Notes: generated by a model from the letters alone, not told the origin. A stretch of DNA of 64,000 bases from Palsa-504 sp963806335 (GCA_963806335.1 CAWDXO010000010.1:248001-312000); one strand, 5' to 3'. Positions 47,932 to 57,126 are shown, counted from the first letter of the stretch. Numbers and translations: made by a program.

Positions 47932-47969
47932 ATTAGCCATGAGCATAAATATTAGCCATGAGCATAAAT
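47932..47969. repeat. Perfect tandem duplication of 19 bp
   Basis: ATTAGCCATGAGCATAAAT occurs twice without spacer in an AT-rich island of an otherwise GC-rich region, 50 bp from the cut end of the GH15 gene. It could be a protein-binding direct repeat or a rearrangement scar. Confidence 0.8.
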
Positions 47970-48020
47970 TCCGCGTGGCTGCGCGCCACGCAGCCCGGGC
48001 ACGGCCGCCCACGCGACCCA

Positions 48021-48842
48021 TCACTGCTGGTCGCCGCGGACTTCCCACAGCCCGTTGTCCGGTTCGCGCCAGGCTGATTCGAGGTAGTTCATCAGCGCGA
48101 CCTGCAGCGCCCATGCGTCGCGGTCGGCGGGAGGACCGGCCTGCCGGGCGAGGAACAAGGCGTCCAGCGTCTCGCCCCAGACGTCGAGCTGGAGCTGCCC
48201 GGACGCGGCGTTGCCGGTGCGGACCGGGCGGCTGCCTTCGTAGCCGGACAGCCAGCGCAGCTCGGTCTCGGGAAGCCGTCGCCTGCCGTCCAGGCTGTAG
48301 AGGATCTGCAACGTCTCGGGCTGGCCTGCGATGGCGCGCAGCAGCCACTCACGCCACGCCCCGGCCTCGCGTCGGTAACCAGCGGCGAGCAGGGCCTGCA
48401 GCGTGTAGGTGGCGTCGCGCAGCCAGCAGTACCGGTAGTCCCAGTTGCGGACACCGCCGGACTCCTCCGGCAGCGACGTGGTCGCAGCCGCGACGATCCC
48501 GCCGGTCGGCTCGTAGGTCAGGGCCTTCAAGGTAATGAGCGACCGGTCGACGGCGGCGCGGTACGGCCCGGGCTGGTACGCGGCGTGATCAGCCCACTGG
48601 GTCCAGAAGTCCTGCGTCGCGGACAGGGCCTGCTCCGGGTCCGCGTCCTCCATCTGCGGGTCGTGGCCGGGCGCCCACGACATGACGAACGGAACCCGAT
48701 CGCCCTGATGCAGGCGGAAGTCCGCGAAGGTGTCCCAGTCATGGCAGGACACGGGGACTGCGGACACCAGCCGGACGAGGTCAGGCCCGATGAGGTGGCT
48801 CAGCTGATCATGACGGGCAGCGGAAGCGGCCAGACCGCGCAT
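48021..48842 (-). pseudogene. Glycoside hydrolase family 15 (glucoamylase/trehalase-like), truncated at both ends
   Basis: Seen: 273 residues with GH15 blocks SLITLKALTYEPTGGIVAAATTSLPE, GGVRNWDYRYCWLRDATYTLQALLAAGY, LQLDVWGETLDAL and LWEVRG. Full-length bacterial enzymes have about 600 residues; the N-terminal super-sandwich (about 190 residues) and the last about 200 residues with the catalytic base are missing. LWEVRG, with the general acid, is followed at once by DQQ*. The damaged protein should not be active. A 19-bp tandem repeat lies next to the cut. Confidence 0.82.
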
Positions 48843-49083
48843 TAAGCGCCTGGCGCCTTGGGCGAGTCCGGCCCGGGGTTTGGTGAATGGCCGGGATGCG
48901 GGAGGGTAGATGGCACACGTCCTTGATCCTTCGGGCGGGTGGCTGAGGTGGTGGGCGTGCGCATGGTGGCGTGGCGCTGGTGAATGCGTGCGTAGCGCAG
49001 AAGGCCCGCGCTACGGTTTTATCCCTGGCGCGGGTTCCGGTCGCGCCTGGGAGCGCGGATGCTGCGCGGTCGGAGGTGGCAGG

Positions 49084-49956
49084 GTGACGATCGGCGCCGA
49101 CGCGCAGATCACTGAGCTGGCGGTAAATGACCATGCGTGCCTGACGTTCGGCGAGCCCGAGGAGTTCTTCGACCTCACCGCGGCGTTCGTGCGCGATGGG
49201 TTGTCCGGCGGGCTGAAGGTGGTGTGGCTGAGTGACGCGGGGCCGCACCGGGCGGTGCCGGAGCTGACCCGGCGCGGGATCGCGGTGGAATCGGCGATGG
49301 CGGCGGGGCAGATGGCGGCCTCGGCTTGTGAGGGCCACCTGCTGTCCAGGCAGGTGTTCAGCGCTGGCCACGCGATTGACTGGCTGATCGGGCAGATGGC
49401 GGCCTGCCAGCACGAGGGGTTCCCTGGCTTGCGGGTGGCGGTGGATATGAGCTGGGCGCTGCGGCCGGTCGCCGGGGTGGAGCAGTTGCCGGATTTCGAG
49501 GAGGGGGTGACGGCGGCGCTGGCGGGCACGACGGTGTCGGTGTTGTGCCAGTACGACCGGGAGCGATTTGACCCGGTGACGCTGGCCACGGTCGCGGCGT
49601 TCCATAATCGCTCGGTAGCCGCGGCGACGTATTATGCCGATGCGCTGCTGCGGATCTGCCGGCAGTATGCGCCGCCGGGGATCCGGCTGGCCGGGGAGAT
49701 CGATCACCGGAACGCGGAACCGCTGGCGCTGGCGCTGGCAGAGGCGATCCGCCTTGACGGTGACATCACCGTGAACATGGCCCGCCTGGCGTTCATTGAC
49801 GCCTCCTGTGCCCGGATGATCCTGGACGCCGCGCGCGGCGCCGCCGCGTCCCGGGCGGTTAGCTTGCGGTGCCATGCCGGCATCGCCGCCCGGTTCGTCC
49901 TGCTGGGCGTGACCGGCATTCCTGGCGTCAGCCTGGTGAGCGTGCATGACGGATGA
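49084..49956 (+). CDS. MEDS-domain sensor with C-terminal STAS domain
   Basis: Seen: 290 residues from GTG 49084 (GGAGG eight bases upstream). The MEDS domain starts VNDHACLTFGEPEEFFDLTAAFVRDGL and contains VVWLSD. The C-terminal STAS domain (IRLAGEIDHRNAEPLALALAEA; RLAFIDASCARMIL) keeps a Ser at the phosphorylation site (IDASC). Known: MEDS domains are found with two-component or STAS partners and bind small organic compounds. It overlaps the next gene by 11 bp. Role: sensor/antagonist in a partner-switching pair. Confidence 0.82.
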   Translation: MTIGADAQITELAVNDHACLTFGEPEEFFDLTAAFVRDGLSGGLKVVWLSDAGPHRAVPELTRRGIAVESAMAAGQMAASACEGHLLSRQVFSAGHAIDWLIGQMAACQHEGFPGLRVAVDMSWALRPVAGVEQLPDFEEGVTAALAGTTVSVLCQYDRERFDPVTLATVAAFHNRSVAAATYYADALLRICRQYAPPGIRLAGEIDHRNAEPLALALAEAIRLDGDITVNMARLAFIDASCARMILDAARGAAASRAVSLRCHAGIAARFVLLGVTGIPGVSLVSVHDG

Positions 49957-50797
49957 CGCCTATCGCCGCCGGCCGCCCCCCGGACGCAGGTCGCGGGAGG
50001 GCGGCTCGCGGAGTACGGCGCCGGGCGGCGAGAATCCGCCGATCATCGATCAGGTCTTTGACGCTGATTCGCTGTATGCGCTGCGGGCGGCGGCGGCGGC
50101 TCACGCCGCGCACGCCGGGCTGCCAGACGGCCGGGCCGGGGACCTGGTCCTGGCGGTGCACGAGCTGGCGGCCAATGCCGTCCGCCATGGCGCCGGGCAC
50201 GGGCGACTGCGGGTGTGGAGAACGGATTCGTCGCTGCGCTGTGAGGTCACTGATGACGGCCCGCCGCAGGCCGCGGGTCCCGGCACGGCGGGCACGGAGC
50301 CCGCGGACGCTGGGTGGCGGGTCGAGTCCGGCCACGGGCTGTGGCTGATCCGCCAGGTGGCTGACCAGACCAGTTTGCGCACTGGCCCGTCCGGAACCGT
50401 CGCCACCGTCAGTTTCATGCTGGGACCGCCCGGACGGCTGCCGCCGTTCCACCTGGCTCAGCGGTTCCGGGACGGCTGTGCCGTGCTGGCCGTGACAGGT
50501 CAGCTCGACCTGGGTTCAGCTGACCAGCTCGCTGATGCCGTGGATGACCTGATCGCCGCGACCCCCGCGCTGTGCCTGATCCTGGACGTGACTGGCCTGA
50601 CCTGGTGGGACTCTTCCGGGCTGGCCGCCTTGATCACCGCACAGCAGCGGATCAACGCCGTCCCGGCCGCCCGGATGGTCCTCACCGGGCTGCCCGGTCA
50701 GCTCCTCGGGCGCTTCCGCGACGGCGGCGTGGCCGGCCGGTTCACCCTGGCGGACAGCATCACGGACGCGTTGGATTCGTTCAGGCCTCCCGCATGA
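49946..50797 (+). CDS. Fused HATPase anti-sigma kinase and STAS anti-antagonist
   Basis: Seen: 283 residues. The first half is an HATPase_c domain of the RsbW/SpoIIAB type (VLAVHELAANAVRHGAGHGRL with N-box Asn; VTDDGPP; SGHGLWLIRQVADQ). The second half is a STAS domain (LAVTGQLDLGSADQLADAVDD; DVTGLTWWDSSGLAALI) with the phospho-Ser in DSSGL. Kinase and antagonist in one chain is unusual, since they are normally separate partners. It could phosphorylate its own or the MEDS-STAS protein. Coupled by overlap to 49084. Confidence 0.85.
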   Translation: MTDDAYRRRPPPGRRSREGGSRSTAPGGENPPIIDQVFDADSLYALRAAAAAHAAHAGLPDGRAGDLVLAVHELAANAVRHGAGHGRLRVWRTDSSLRCEVTDDGPPQAAGPGTAGTEPADAGWRVESGHGLWLIRQVADQTSLRTGPSGTVATVSFMLGPPGRLPPFHLAQRFRDGCAVLAVTGQLDLGSADQLADAVDDLIAATPALCLILDVTGLTWWDSSGLAALITAQQRINAVPAARMVLTGLPGQLLGRFRDGGVAGRFTLADSITDALDSFRPPA

Positions 50798-51027
50798 TCT
50801 TCACGATGAAACGCGGCGGAGCAACCGCGGCGAACTAGTCTCCGGGGACGGTCAGCTGGCCGACGCCGGGTAGGGACAGGTGCCGGCAACGCGGTCATGG
50901 CGCTCTCACCCCGCCGCTGGGACGCCGCCGAGCGCGGACACCGGCAAGCCGCCGGCCGGTGTGCCGGCTGGCACACCGGGGAAGGGTTTGGCGCATAGCA
51001 ACTGTTGTTTCCTGCAATACTTTCTCT

Positions 51028-51525
51028 ATGGGAACATCTTCAACGCCGCAGGGGTCCCTGCCTGAGCTGCCGCCCGAGACGGTGGACGTTCTGCAGGCGG
51101 CCACCCGGGTGCTGGCGGGCGTCGCGCTGCGGAGCCTGGACGTCCTGGGCGGCACGGTGACCCTGCCGCAGTTCCGGATGCTCGCGGTGCTGGCCGACCT
51201 CAGGAGGGCCCGGTCCGTGCAGGTCGCCCGGGCGCTAGGACTGGAGGCATCGACGGTGACCCGGCTCGCCGGCCGGCTGGTCGCCGCCGGTCACGTCATC
51301 AGGGGCACCGAGCCGGGTCACCGCAGCGTCGTGACGCTGGAGCTGACCGTTAGCGGCCGCCGCTTGGTCCGCGAGGTGGCGGCCTGGCGGGAGCAGGAGC
51401 TGGCGCGGATCCTGGGTCAGCTCCCGCCCGCCGGCCGGGTGCAGGTGACCACCGCGCTGCGCCAGCTGGTGGACGCCGCCGGGGAAGGATACGGAACCAT
51501 CTCCCGCAGCCTGGTCCCGGTATGA
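51028..51525 (+). CDS. MarR-family regulator, paralogue 2
   Basis: Seen: 165 residues from ATG 51028. The helix DVLQAATRVLAGVALRSLDVLGG and HTH ARALGLEASTVTRLAGRLVAAGHV match paralogue 1 at 39676 closely. The region before the start has CAACTGTTG and TTGTTTCCTGCAATA, a possible operator, but it is not shared with paralogue 1. No adjacent target is obvious; the sigma-like gene follows after 140 bp. Confidence 0.88.
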   Translation: MGTSSTPQGSLPELPPETVDVLQAATRVLAGVALRSLDVLGGTVTLPQFRMLAVLADLRRARSVQVARALGLEASTVTRLAGRLVAAGHVIRGTEPGHRSVVTLELTVSGRRLVREVAAWREQELARILGQLPPAGRVQVTTALRQLVDAAGEGYGTISRSLVPV

Positions 51526-51664
51526 CCCGATCCGGCCGGCCGTCCCCTGCCGCCCCTCCGCGCTGCGCGATCCTGGCCAGCGCACGTGTCCTGTACTCCC
51601 CTGGCCGTGACGAGGGGTAGCGTACGGACCGGCTATGCGCCGCTTAGCCGCCGGTAGCGGGCGC

Positions 51665-52171
51665 ATGACCGGGACAGCGGGCAGGCGCGGCAGACGCCGG
51701 TGGGACGCTGAGCAGGCGCTGACCGCGGCCTACGACAGGCACTACCAGGCCCTCACCCAGCTGGCCGCGCTCCTGGTGGATGACATCGCTGTGGCAGAGG
51801 GAGTAGTCCAGGCCGCGTTCGCTGCCCTGTACGGCGCAGGGCGGCAACCGCCTGACGGCGGCACGGCGCTGTTCTGCTTGCGACGCGCGGTGATCAGCCG
51901 GGCCCGCGCCCACCGCGCCGCCCACCCCAGTCAGCGGCAGGACGCGCGCCAGGCTCAGGCCGGCGGGGACTCTGTCCTGCTGGCTCTCCGCGCGCTTCCG
52001 GATCTGCAGCGCGAGGCGCTGATCCTGCATTATTACGCGGACCTGGCCGATGACCAGGTCGCCTCGGCCATGGGAATCGGCGCCCGGTCAGTACACGTCC
52101 ACATCAGCCGCGGCGTGGCCGCTCTCCAGACTGCCCTCGACGGCCGCGGCCCGTCGCTGCCCCCGCACTGA
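51665..52171 (+). CDS. ECF-like sigma factor
   Basis: Seen: 168 residues from ATG 51665 (ATG 51635 is in frame). Region 2-like LTAAYDRHYQALTQLAALLVDDIAVAEGVVQAAF and region 4-like LRALPDLQREALILHYYADLADDQVASAMGIGARSVHVHISRGVAALQ are present. Region 2.3-2.4 is weak (ALFCLRRAVISRARA), so DNA melting may be atypical. No anti-sigma gene follows. It could serve the switch proteins at 49084-50797, but this is inference. Confidence 0.8.
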   Translation: MTGTAGRRGRRRWDAEQALTAAYDRHYQALTQLAALLVDDIAVAEGVVQAAFAALYGAGRQPPDGGTALFCLRRAVISRARAHRAAHPSQRQDARQAQAGGDSVLLALRALPDLQREALILHYYADLADDQVASAMGIGARSVHVHISRGVAALQTALDGRGPSLPPH

Positions 52172-52395
52172 CCGGCGCAGATCCTATCTGGCTGGGTGAT
52201 CGAGGCCAGGCCTAGGGGCCAGGATCTGGGCGCCCGCCGGCGACAGCAAGATCATCAACCCGTTGACCCGGATGGCCTGGTCACCCGCCCGGCGTCGGTC
52301 AATGCGGTGACGTGCCTGACCCGCCCAGGCGGCCTGCTTGATTCAGCCATCCGGGCCGCCCGCTAGGTCGGCCATAAACGCGGCGTATACTATTA

Positions 52396-52408
52396 TTGCA
52401 AGATGCAA
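52396..52408. promoter_or_regulatory. Palindrome in the MarR-ClC promoter
   Basis: TTGCA-AGA-TGCAA, about 33 bp upstream of the GTG start and inside an AT-rich stretch (TACTATTATTGCAAG). Fits an autoregulatory MarR site. Confidence 0.5.
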
Positions 52409-52440
52409 GCATAAGCTGACGCAATGATAGGGATGGGTAC

Positions 52441-53010
52441 GTGTCGGATGAGGGCGTGGCGGGTGAGGGCGTGGCGGATCCGGCCGCGGTGGATGCGGTG
52501 CTGACGGCGAGCCGGTCGCTGATCGCGGTCGCGACGCGGTCGCTGGGCGCGGCGGCCGAGGAGACCACGATCGCGCAGTACCGGGCGCTGGTGGTGCTGG
52601 CTTCGCGGGGGACGCAGCGGATGGTGGACCTGGCGGAGGCGCTGGACGTAGCGCCGTCGACGGCGGGGCGGATGTGCGACCGGCTGGTCCGCAAGGGCCT
52701 GATCCGGCGGCACCGGGCGCGCACGGACCGCCGCGCGGTGCTGGTGTCGGTGACCGCGGCGGGCCGCCATGTCGTGGATCAGGCCACGGCGCGCCGCCGC
52801 GCGCTGATCGAGGACATCTTGCAGAAGCTTCCGGCGGGCACGCAGCACGCGGTGGCGGAGGCCCTGCGGGCGTTCGCCGACGTGGCCGGGGAGATCCCCG
52901 ACAGCCAGTGGCCGTCGAGCGTGCCGGGCGAGGGCGACGTGACGGCGCGCCCGCGGCAGGCTGCTGATGACGGCCGGCATCTTCACGCGACCATGAAAGG
53001 CCGGTCATGA
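52441..53010 (+). CDS. MarR-family regulator upstream of the ClC gene
   Basis: Seen: 189 residues; GTG start. Winged helix at about 62-125 (MVDLAEALDVAPSTAGRMCDRLVRKGLIRRHRARTDRRAVLVSVTAAGR, conserved in blocks) and flanking dimer helices. The stop overlaps the ClC ATG (53007) by 4 nt, so regulator and channel/antiporter are co-transcribed. An inverted repeat lies in the promoter (52396). Confidence 0.9.
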   Translation: MSDEGVAGEGVADPAAVDAVLTASRSLIAVATRSLGAAAEETTIAQYRALVVLASRGTQRMVDLAEALDVAPSTAGRMCDRLVRKGLIRRHRARTDRRAVLVSVTAAGRHVVDQATARRRALIEDILQKLPAGTQHAVAEALRAFADVAGEIPDSQWPSSVPGEGDVTARPRQAADDGRHLHATMKGRS

Positions 53011-55031
53011 CGAGCACCGCGATGCCGGGAACCCCTTCCCGCCCGGGTACCCGCCAGGTGATGGCGTGGCTGCGGGCAGGCCGCGGCGGCATGTTCGTGC
53101 TCGCGCTGCTGGTGGGCGCGGGCTCGGGGCTGGGCGCAGTGGTGTTCCGGTACCTGATCAATTTCTTCACCTGGCTGGCCACCGGCCATATCCAGTTCGG
53201 CCAGCAAGGCCGCGTCCCCAGCGCGCACCTGCCGTGGCTCGGCCTGGCGTTCTTCGTGGTGATCCCGGTCGTCGGCGGCCTGCTGTACGGGCCGCTCATC
53301 TACAACTGGGCGCGGGAGGCCCGCGGGCACGGCGTGCCCGAGGTGATGGTCGCGGTGGCGGACAACGGCGGCCGGATCCGGCCGCAGGTCAGCGTGGTCA
53401 AGGCACTCGCCTCCGCGCTGTGCATCGGGACCGGCGGCTCGGTGGGCCGGGAGGGGCCGATCGTGCAGATCGGCTCCGCGCTGGCCTCCGGCCTGGGCCA
53501 GTGGGTCAAGGTGCCGGAGAACCGGCTGCGGATCCTGGTCGCCTGCGGCGCCGCGGGCGGCATCTCCGCCACGTTCAACGCCCCCATCACCGGGGTGTTC
53601 TTCGGCGTGGAGATCATCTTGCGCGAGTTCTCCATCGACGCCCTGTTCACCGTCATGCTCTCAGCGATGATCGCCGACATCACCGCCGTGCCGTTCCTCG
53701 GCAGCAAGCCGTTCCTGTCCGGCTTCCCGCCGGGCATTGCCTTGCACCACGCCCGGAACTACCTGCTGGTCGCGGTGCTCGCCGTGATCGCCGCGCTGAT
53801 GGGGCTCGCGTTCAAGTCCATCCTGTACAAGACCGAAGACCTGTGCGAACGGCTGTGGCAGGGGCGCCCGGAATGGGCCCGGCCGGCCGTGGGCGGGATA
53901 GCGCTCGGGCTGCTGCTGCTGGCCATCCCGCAGATGTACGGGGTCGGCTACCCGGTGATGTACAAGGCCACCGCCGGGCAGTACGTGCTGTGGTTCCTGA
54001 TCGTGCTCGCCTTCGCGAAGATCGCCGCGTGCAGCCTGACCATCGGGATCGGCGGCTCCGGCGGGATCTTCGCGCCGTCGCTGTTCATCGGCGTCACCTC
54101 CGGGATGGCCTACGGCGACGTCGTCCATCACCTGTTCGGCGCCGGCGCCGGCCAGCCCGCACTGTACGCGGTCGTCGCGATGGGCGCGGTGTTCGCCTCC
54201 GCCGCCCGCGCCCCGCTGACCTCGCTGGCCAGCGTGGTGGAAATGACCGGCGACTTCAGCCTGACGCTGCCGGTCATGCTCGCCGTCGCCATCGCCTCCA
54301 CCGTCTCCCGGGCCATGAGCTACGGCACCATCTACACCACCAAGCTGCTGCGCCGCGGCATCGACATCGACCGGACCACCCCCTGGCGCGCCTTGTCCGA
54401 CCTGAAGATCACCGACGCCATGAGGCCCTTCCGGCCTCCCCTGAGCGTGCCGCCGCGTAACCCGGCCGCCGGCGACGGGAACGGCGCGGCGGCAGACTGG
54501 GCCCGCCTGGCCGGGCCGGTCAGCTACCAGCAGGACCCGCAGGCCGTGTTCGCCACCGAGTCACTCGCCCAGACACTGCGGCAGCTGGAGGTTTACGGCC
54601 GCGACGGGCTGCCCGTCCTTTCCCCCGACGGGCAGCACGTCGAAGGCTGGGTCACCAGCGCCGGCGTGCTGCGCGCCATCGCCCGCCAGATCAGCTCACC
54701 GGCGGCCGACGGCGCGCAGGCCCAGCCAGGCGCCGACGGGGATCACAGCGACCAGGCCGCCTCACAGCACCAGCCTCCTGCCCCGCTGCCCGGCTACCAG
54801 GTCATCGAGGTCACCGTCACGGACGGATCGCCGACCGCAGGCGAACGGCTGGACACCGTCACCTGGCCGCCGGGCGCCATCCCCGTCTCGGTGCTGCGCG
54901 GCCGCAGCCACCGCGATCCCGACCCCGCGCTCATCCTGCGAGCCGGTGACCGGATCAGCGTACTGGCCCCCGCACCCGTCAGCGAGCAGACGGCGGTTGC
55001 CGGACACAACGGAAACCCGGCAGGCCAGTAG
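53007..55031 (+). CDS. ClC chloride channel/antiporter with C-terminal regulatory domain
   Basis: Seen: 674 residues. Selectivity and gating motifs: GTGGSVGREGPIVQIGSA (gating Glu in GREGP), GSGGIFAPSLFIG and the central helices (SAAFNAPI-type: SATFNAPITGVFFGVEIILREF). After about residue 440 there is a cytoplasmic region with a CBS-like stretch (LEVYGRDGLPVLSPDGQ) and a TrkA-C-like end (VTVTDGSPTAGERLD; ALILRAGDRISVLAP). It would exchange or conduct Cl-, helping acid resistance or volume control. Coupled to the MarR gene at 52441. Confidence 0.93.
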   Translation: MTSTAMPGTPSRPGTRQVMAWLRAGRGGMFVLALLVGAGSGLGAVVFRYLINFFTWLATGHIQFGQQGRVPSAHLPWLGLAFFVVIPVVGGLLYGPLIYNWAREARGHGVPEVMVAVADNGGRIRPQVSVVKALASALCIGTGGSVGREGPIVQIGSALASGLGQWVKVPENRLRILVACGAAGGISATFNAPITGVFFGVEIILREFSIDALFTVMLSAMIADITAVPFLGSKPFLSGFPPGIALHHARNYLLVAVLAVIAALMGLAFKSILYKTEDLCERLWQGRPEWARPAVGGIALGLLLLAIPQMYGVGYPVMYKATAGQYVLWFLIVLAFAKIAACSLTIGIGGSGGIFAPSLFIGVTSGMAYGDVVHHLFGAGAGQPALYAVVAMGAVFASAARAPLTSLASVVEMTGDFSLTLPVMLAVAIASTVSRAMSYGTIYTTKLLRRGIDIDRTTPWRALSDLKITDAMRPFRPPLSVPPRNPAAGDGNGAAADWARLAGPVSYQQDPQAVFATESLAQTLRQLEVYGRDGLPVLSPDGQHVEGWVTSAGVLRAIARQISSPAADGAQAQPGADGDHSDQAASQHQPPAPLPGYQVIEVTVTDGSPTAGERLDTVTWPPGAIPVSVLRGRSHRDPDPALILRAGDRISVLAPAPVSEQTAVAGHNGNPAGQ

Positions 55032-55219
55032 GGCAGGGCAGTCACATGCCCCGCACCTTGCCGGCTCAGGCGGCCCCGTGATTCCATCGGTTACCCGTGT
55101 TCGGCTTGCTCGAGGCTCCTTATGGGCTGCCCACCCGCGCGAGGCGGTGCCGTCCAGGCAGGCGGATAGCCCCGCCCGCTGCAATTTCTACCGGCGGGGC
55201 CTTTCCAGATCCGCAAGTA

Positions 55220-55498
55220 TCAGCCCATGTGGTTGGACCGGGAATGACTTGCTGCCGGCCGTGGTGCGTGCCGAAGTAATTTCGTTCTGGAAGTCATTCG
55301 ATCCCGCGGTGGCGACGCGCTATCGTGATCCCTCGCATGGGTGCCGCCCTGCGCCTCGCCGGGTTTCCGGCCGGCTCCGTGACCTTTGTAAGACCGGGCC
55401 CCGAAGACAAAGATGACGGCCTCCATGGCCGCGAGTGAAGCCACGATACAGACGACCATCACGGCGATTTCAGCACCAGACAGGTGGTGCATTCTCAT
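55220..55498 (-). CDS. Small single-helix membrane protein
   Basis: Seen: 92 residues from ATG 55498 with GAGGTGA seven bases upstream. Residues about 8-33 (AEIAVMVVCIVASLAAMEAVIFVFGA) form a membrane helix; the tail is basic and low-complexity. Its start is preceded by the ATCGT-AGC-ACGAT palindrome at 55558. No family is recognised. The remaining gap downstream (55032-55219) holds nothing. Confidence 0.5.
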   Translation of the reverse strand: MRMHHLSGAEIAVMVVCIVASLAAMEAVIFVFGARSYKGHGAGRKPGEAQGGTHARDHDSASPPRDRMTSRTKLLRHAPRPAASHSRSNHMG

Positions 55499-55557
55499 TC
55501 ACCTCTAGCTCATTCATAGTTCCGTACTGTGCGCGTATAAAACCCGCGTTCATAAGT

Positions 55558-55570
55558 ATCGTAGCACGAT
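55558..55570. promoter_or_regulatory. Regulon palindrome, site 1
   Basis: ATCGT-AGC-ACGAT, 60 bp upstream of the minus-strand small membrane protein. Same outer half-sites as 57477 and 63654; site 3 has the exact reverse complement core. Confidence 0.55.
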
Positions 55571-55938
55571 CTATATTTAGGGCTACGCCGGCACTGTCCC
55601 GCCGCCCCATCAGCGTCTCCCGCTGCCACGGCCGGTAGATGCGCCTATACTGCGGGGCCGACTGGCGTGACGCTCCGTACCGGAGAAGGCGTTCGGTGAG
55701 CTGCTGGCCCTACCCCGCCGGGCTTACGGGTCTTCGCCTGCGGTAATTCGGCCGGGGTACGAGCGGTGACCGGTGCCCATGACCGGCTCACCGCCTTCGG
55801 CTTCGGCGCAGGTAACGCCATGCGGGTCGGGTTACTTGGCGGCCAGGTCGGCGAGGGCTATGCTCGTGATCAGGTGCGCTGGGAAGCCTGGTCGGCACGA
55901 CGTTCGTGACTCTCGGACTCGTCCGCTAGGAGCGTGTC
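55571..55938. other. Gap with duplicated leader sequence
   Basis: About 370 bases. The last 70 bases (GGTGCGCTGGGAAGCCTGG region) resemble 43430-43500 upstream of the truncated paralogue at 43501. No gene. Confidence 0.4.
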
Positions 55939-56352
55939 ATGACCATGCAGAACGCACCAGCCGGTACTTTCCCCGCCACCAGCACAGCCACACCGGCACG
56001 CCCGGCGCCCGCGCCGGGCCCCGCCGAGCTGGGCGTGGCGGCGGGCCGCGCTGTTCCTTGCGGGTGCCGCGCAGCTGATCACCATCTCTGCGCCGGTGGG
56101 CCAAGATCCTCCGCCTGCAACGTGGGCGTCGCTGCTACTAGCCATCGCCCCGGCGCCGCTCGCCGCGGCGGCCGCGTTCGCCCCGGCCCCGGTGAACAGG
56201 CTGGCAGCCGTCATCGGGGTGCTGGTCCTGGTTGCGGGTATCGCGGGCTCGATCACGCACACGGGCTGTTTTTCGTCCCGGCGCTGGTGGTGCTGGCCGT
56301 CGGCACGGTGAAGCTGTGGCGCGAGCAGTCCCCGGCCCTGGCGGGAGGATAG
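55939..56352 (+). pseudogene. Small four-helix membrane protein with two compensating frameshifts
   Basis: Seen: MTMQNAPAGTFPATSTA, shift near 56055, RAALFLAGAAQLITISAPVGQDPPPATWASLLLAI to AGSITHTG (in blocks), shift near 56265, FVPALVVLAVGTVKLWREQSP to TAG 56350-56352. Together it gives about 140 residues and four membrane helices. A +1/-1 pair may be sequence error. It ends directly at the DUF4118 gene, so the two are one unit; a truncated copy is at 43501. Confidence 0.6.
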
Positions 56353-57126
56353 ATGCCCCGCTACCTGACCAGGGACCGCATCGCGATCTTGGCCGCGCTG
56401 GCGGCGCTAGCGGCAGCGGCAGTCCTGCTGCCGTTTCGGGCAAGCTGGTCGAACACCAACGTGGCCCTGCTGCTGGTCGTAGTCGTTGTCGGGGTGGCGG
56501 CGACCGGGAACCGCGTGGCTGGCGGCCTGGCGGCGGTGTGGGCGGCCATATGGTTCGATTTCTTCTTCACCCTTCCGTATTACCGGTTCACGATCCGCAG
56601 CCCGGCGGATGTCACGACGGCCGTCTTGCTGTTGGTCACGGGCCTGGCTGTATCGCAGCTCGCGGCCCGGGCCCGGCGGCTGAAGGTCATTGCGGTCACG
56701 GATGCGGGTTACCTCGCGCAGATCCACGAGACTGCCTTGCTGGCGAAGTCAGCCACGGTCCCTGATGTCGTGGTGGCTCACGTCAGGGAGCAGCTGCTCG
56801 GCGTGCTGGGTCTGGACGGGGCACGCTTCGAGTACGGGGCCCTGCTCGGTCACCCGCCGCGCCTGGAGCCAGACGGGACCGTGACGGTGGGCCGCTCCCG
56901 GTGCGATGTTGAGCTGTCGGGCCTGCCCGCGGAGGAGATCGAGCTGCGTACCTTCGGCGGCGGCCAGTATTACGGCCGGTTCATGCTCACGGCCAAGCCG
57001 GGCTCCACGCCCTCGCGGCAGGCGCGGCTGGTCGCCGTCACGCTGGCCGGTCAGGCCGGACGCGCGTTCGGTGCCACCCAGGCGGAAGCTCTGCGCCCTG
57101 CGGTCAGACGAAGAGGCGACGGGTGA
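56353..57126 (+). CDS. DUF4118 membrane sensor protein without a kinase domain
   Basis: Seen: 257 residues. Four helices within about 10-100 (AILAALAALAAAAVLLPF; VALLLVVVVVGVAATGNR; GGLAAVWAAIWFDFFFTLPYY) match the KdpD DUF4118 domain, including FDFFFTLPYYRFTI. The C-terminal part is a GAF-like domain (AHVREQLLGVLGLDGARFEYG). No H-box or HATPase follows. It may sense K+ or osmotic state for another protein. It overlaps the convergent gene at 57104 by 23 bp. Confidence 0.83.
   Translation: MPRYLTRDRIAILAALAALAAAAVLLPFRASWSNTNVALLLVVVVVGVAATGNRVAGGLAAVWAAIWFDFFFTLPYYRFTIRSPADVTTAVLLLVTGLAVSQLAARARRLKVIAVTDAGYLAQIHETALLAKSATVPDVVVAHVREQLLGVLGLDGARFEYGALLGHPPRLEPDGTVTVGRSRCDVELSGLPAEEIELRTFGGGQYYGRFMLTAKPGSTPSRQARLVAVTLAGQAGRAFGATQAEALRPAVRRRGDG

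Noticed and set aside
46609..47932. Two plus-strand open frames over the cation exchanger
   Set aside because: Antisense to the alpha-repeat sequence; no motif, no ribosome site.
52178..52228. CAGATCCT/AGGATCTG inverted repeat after the ECF-like gene
   Set aside because: Only 8-bp arms with a 35-nt loop; too weak to call a terminator.
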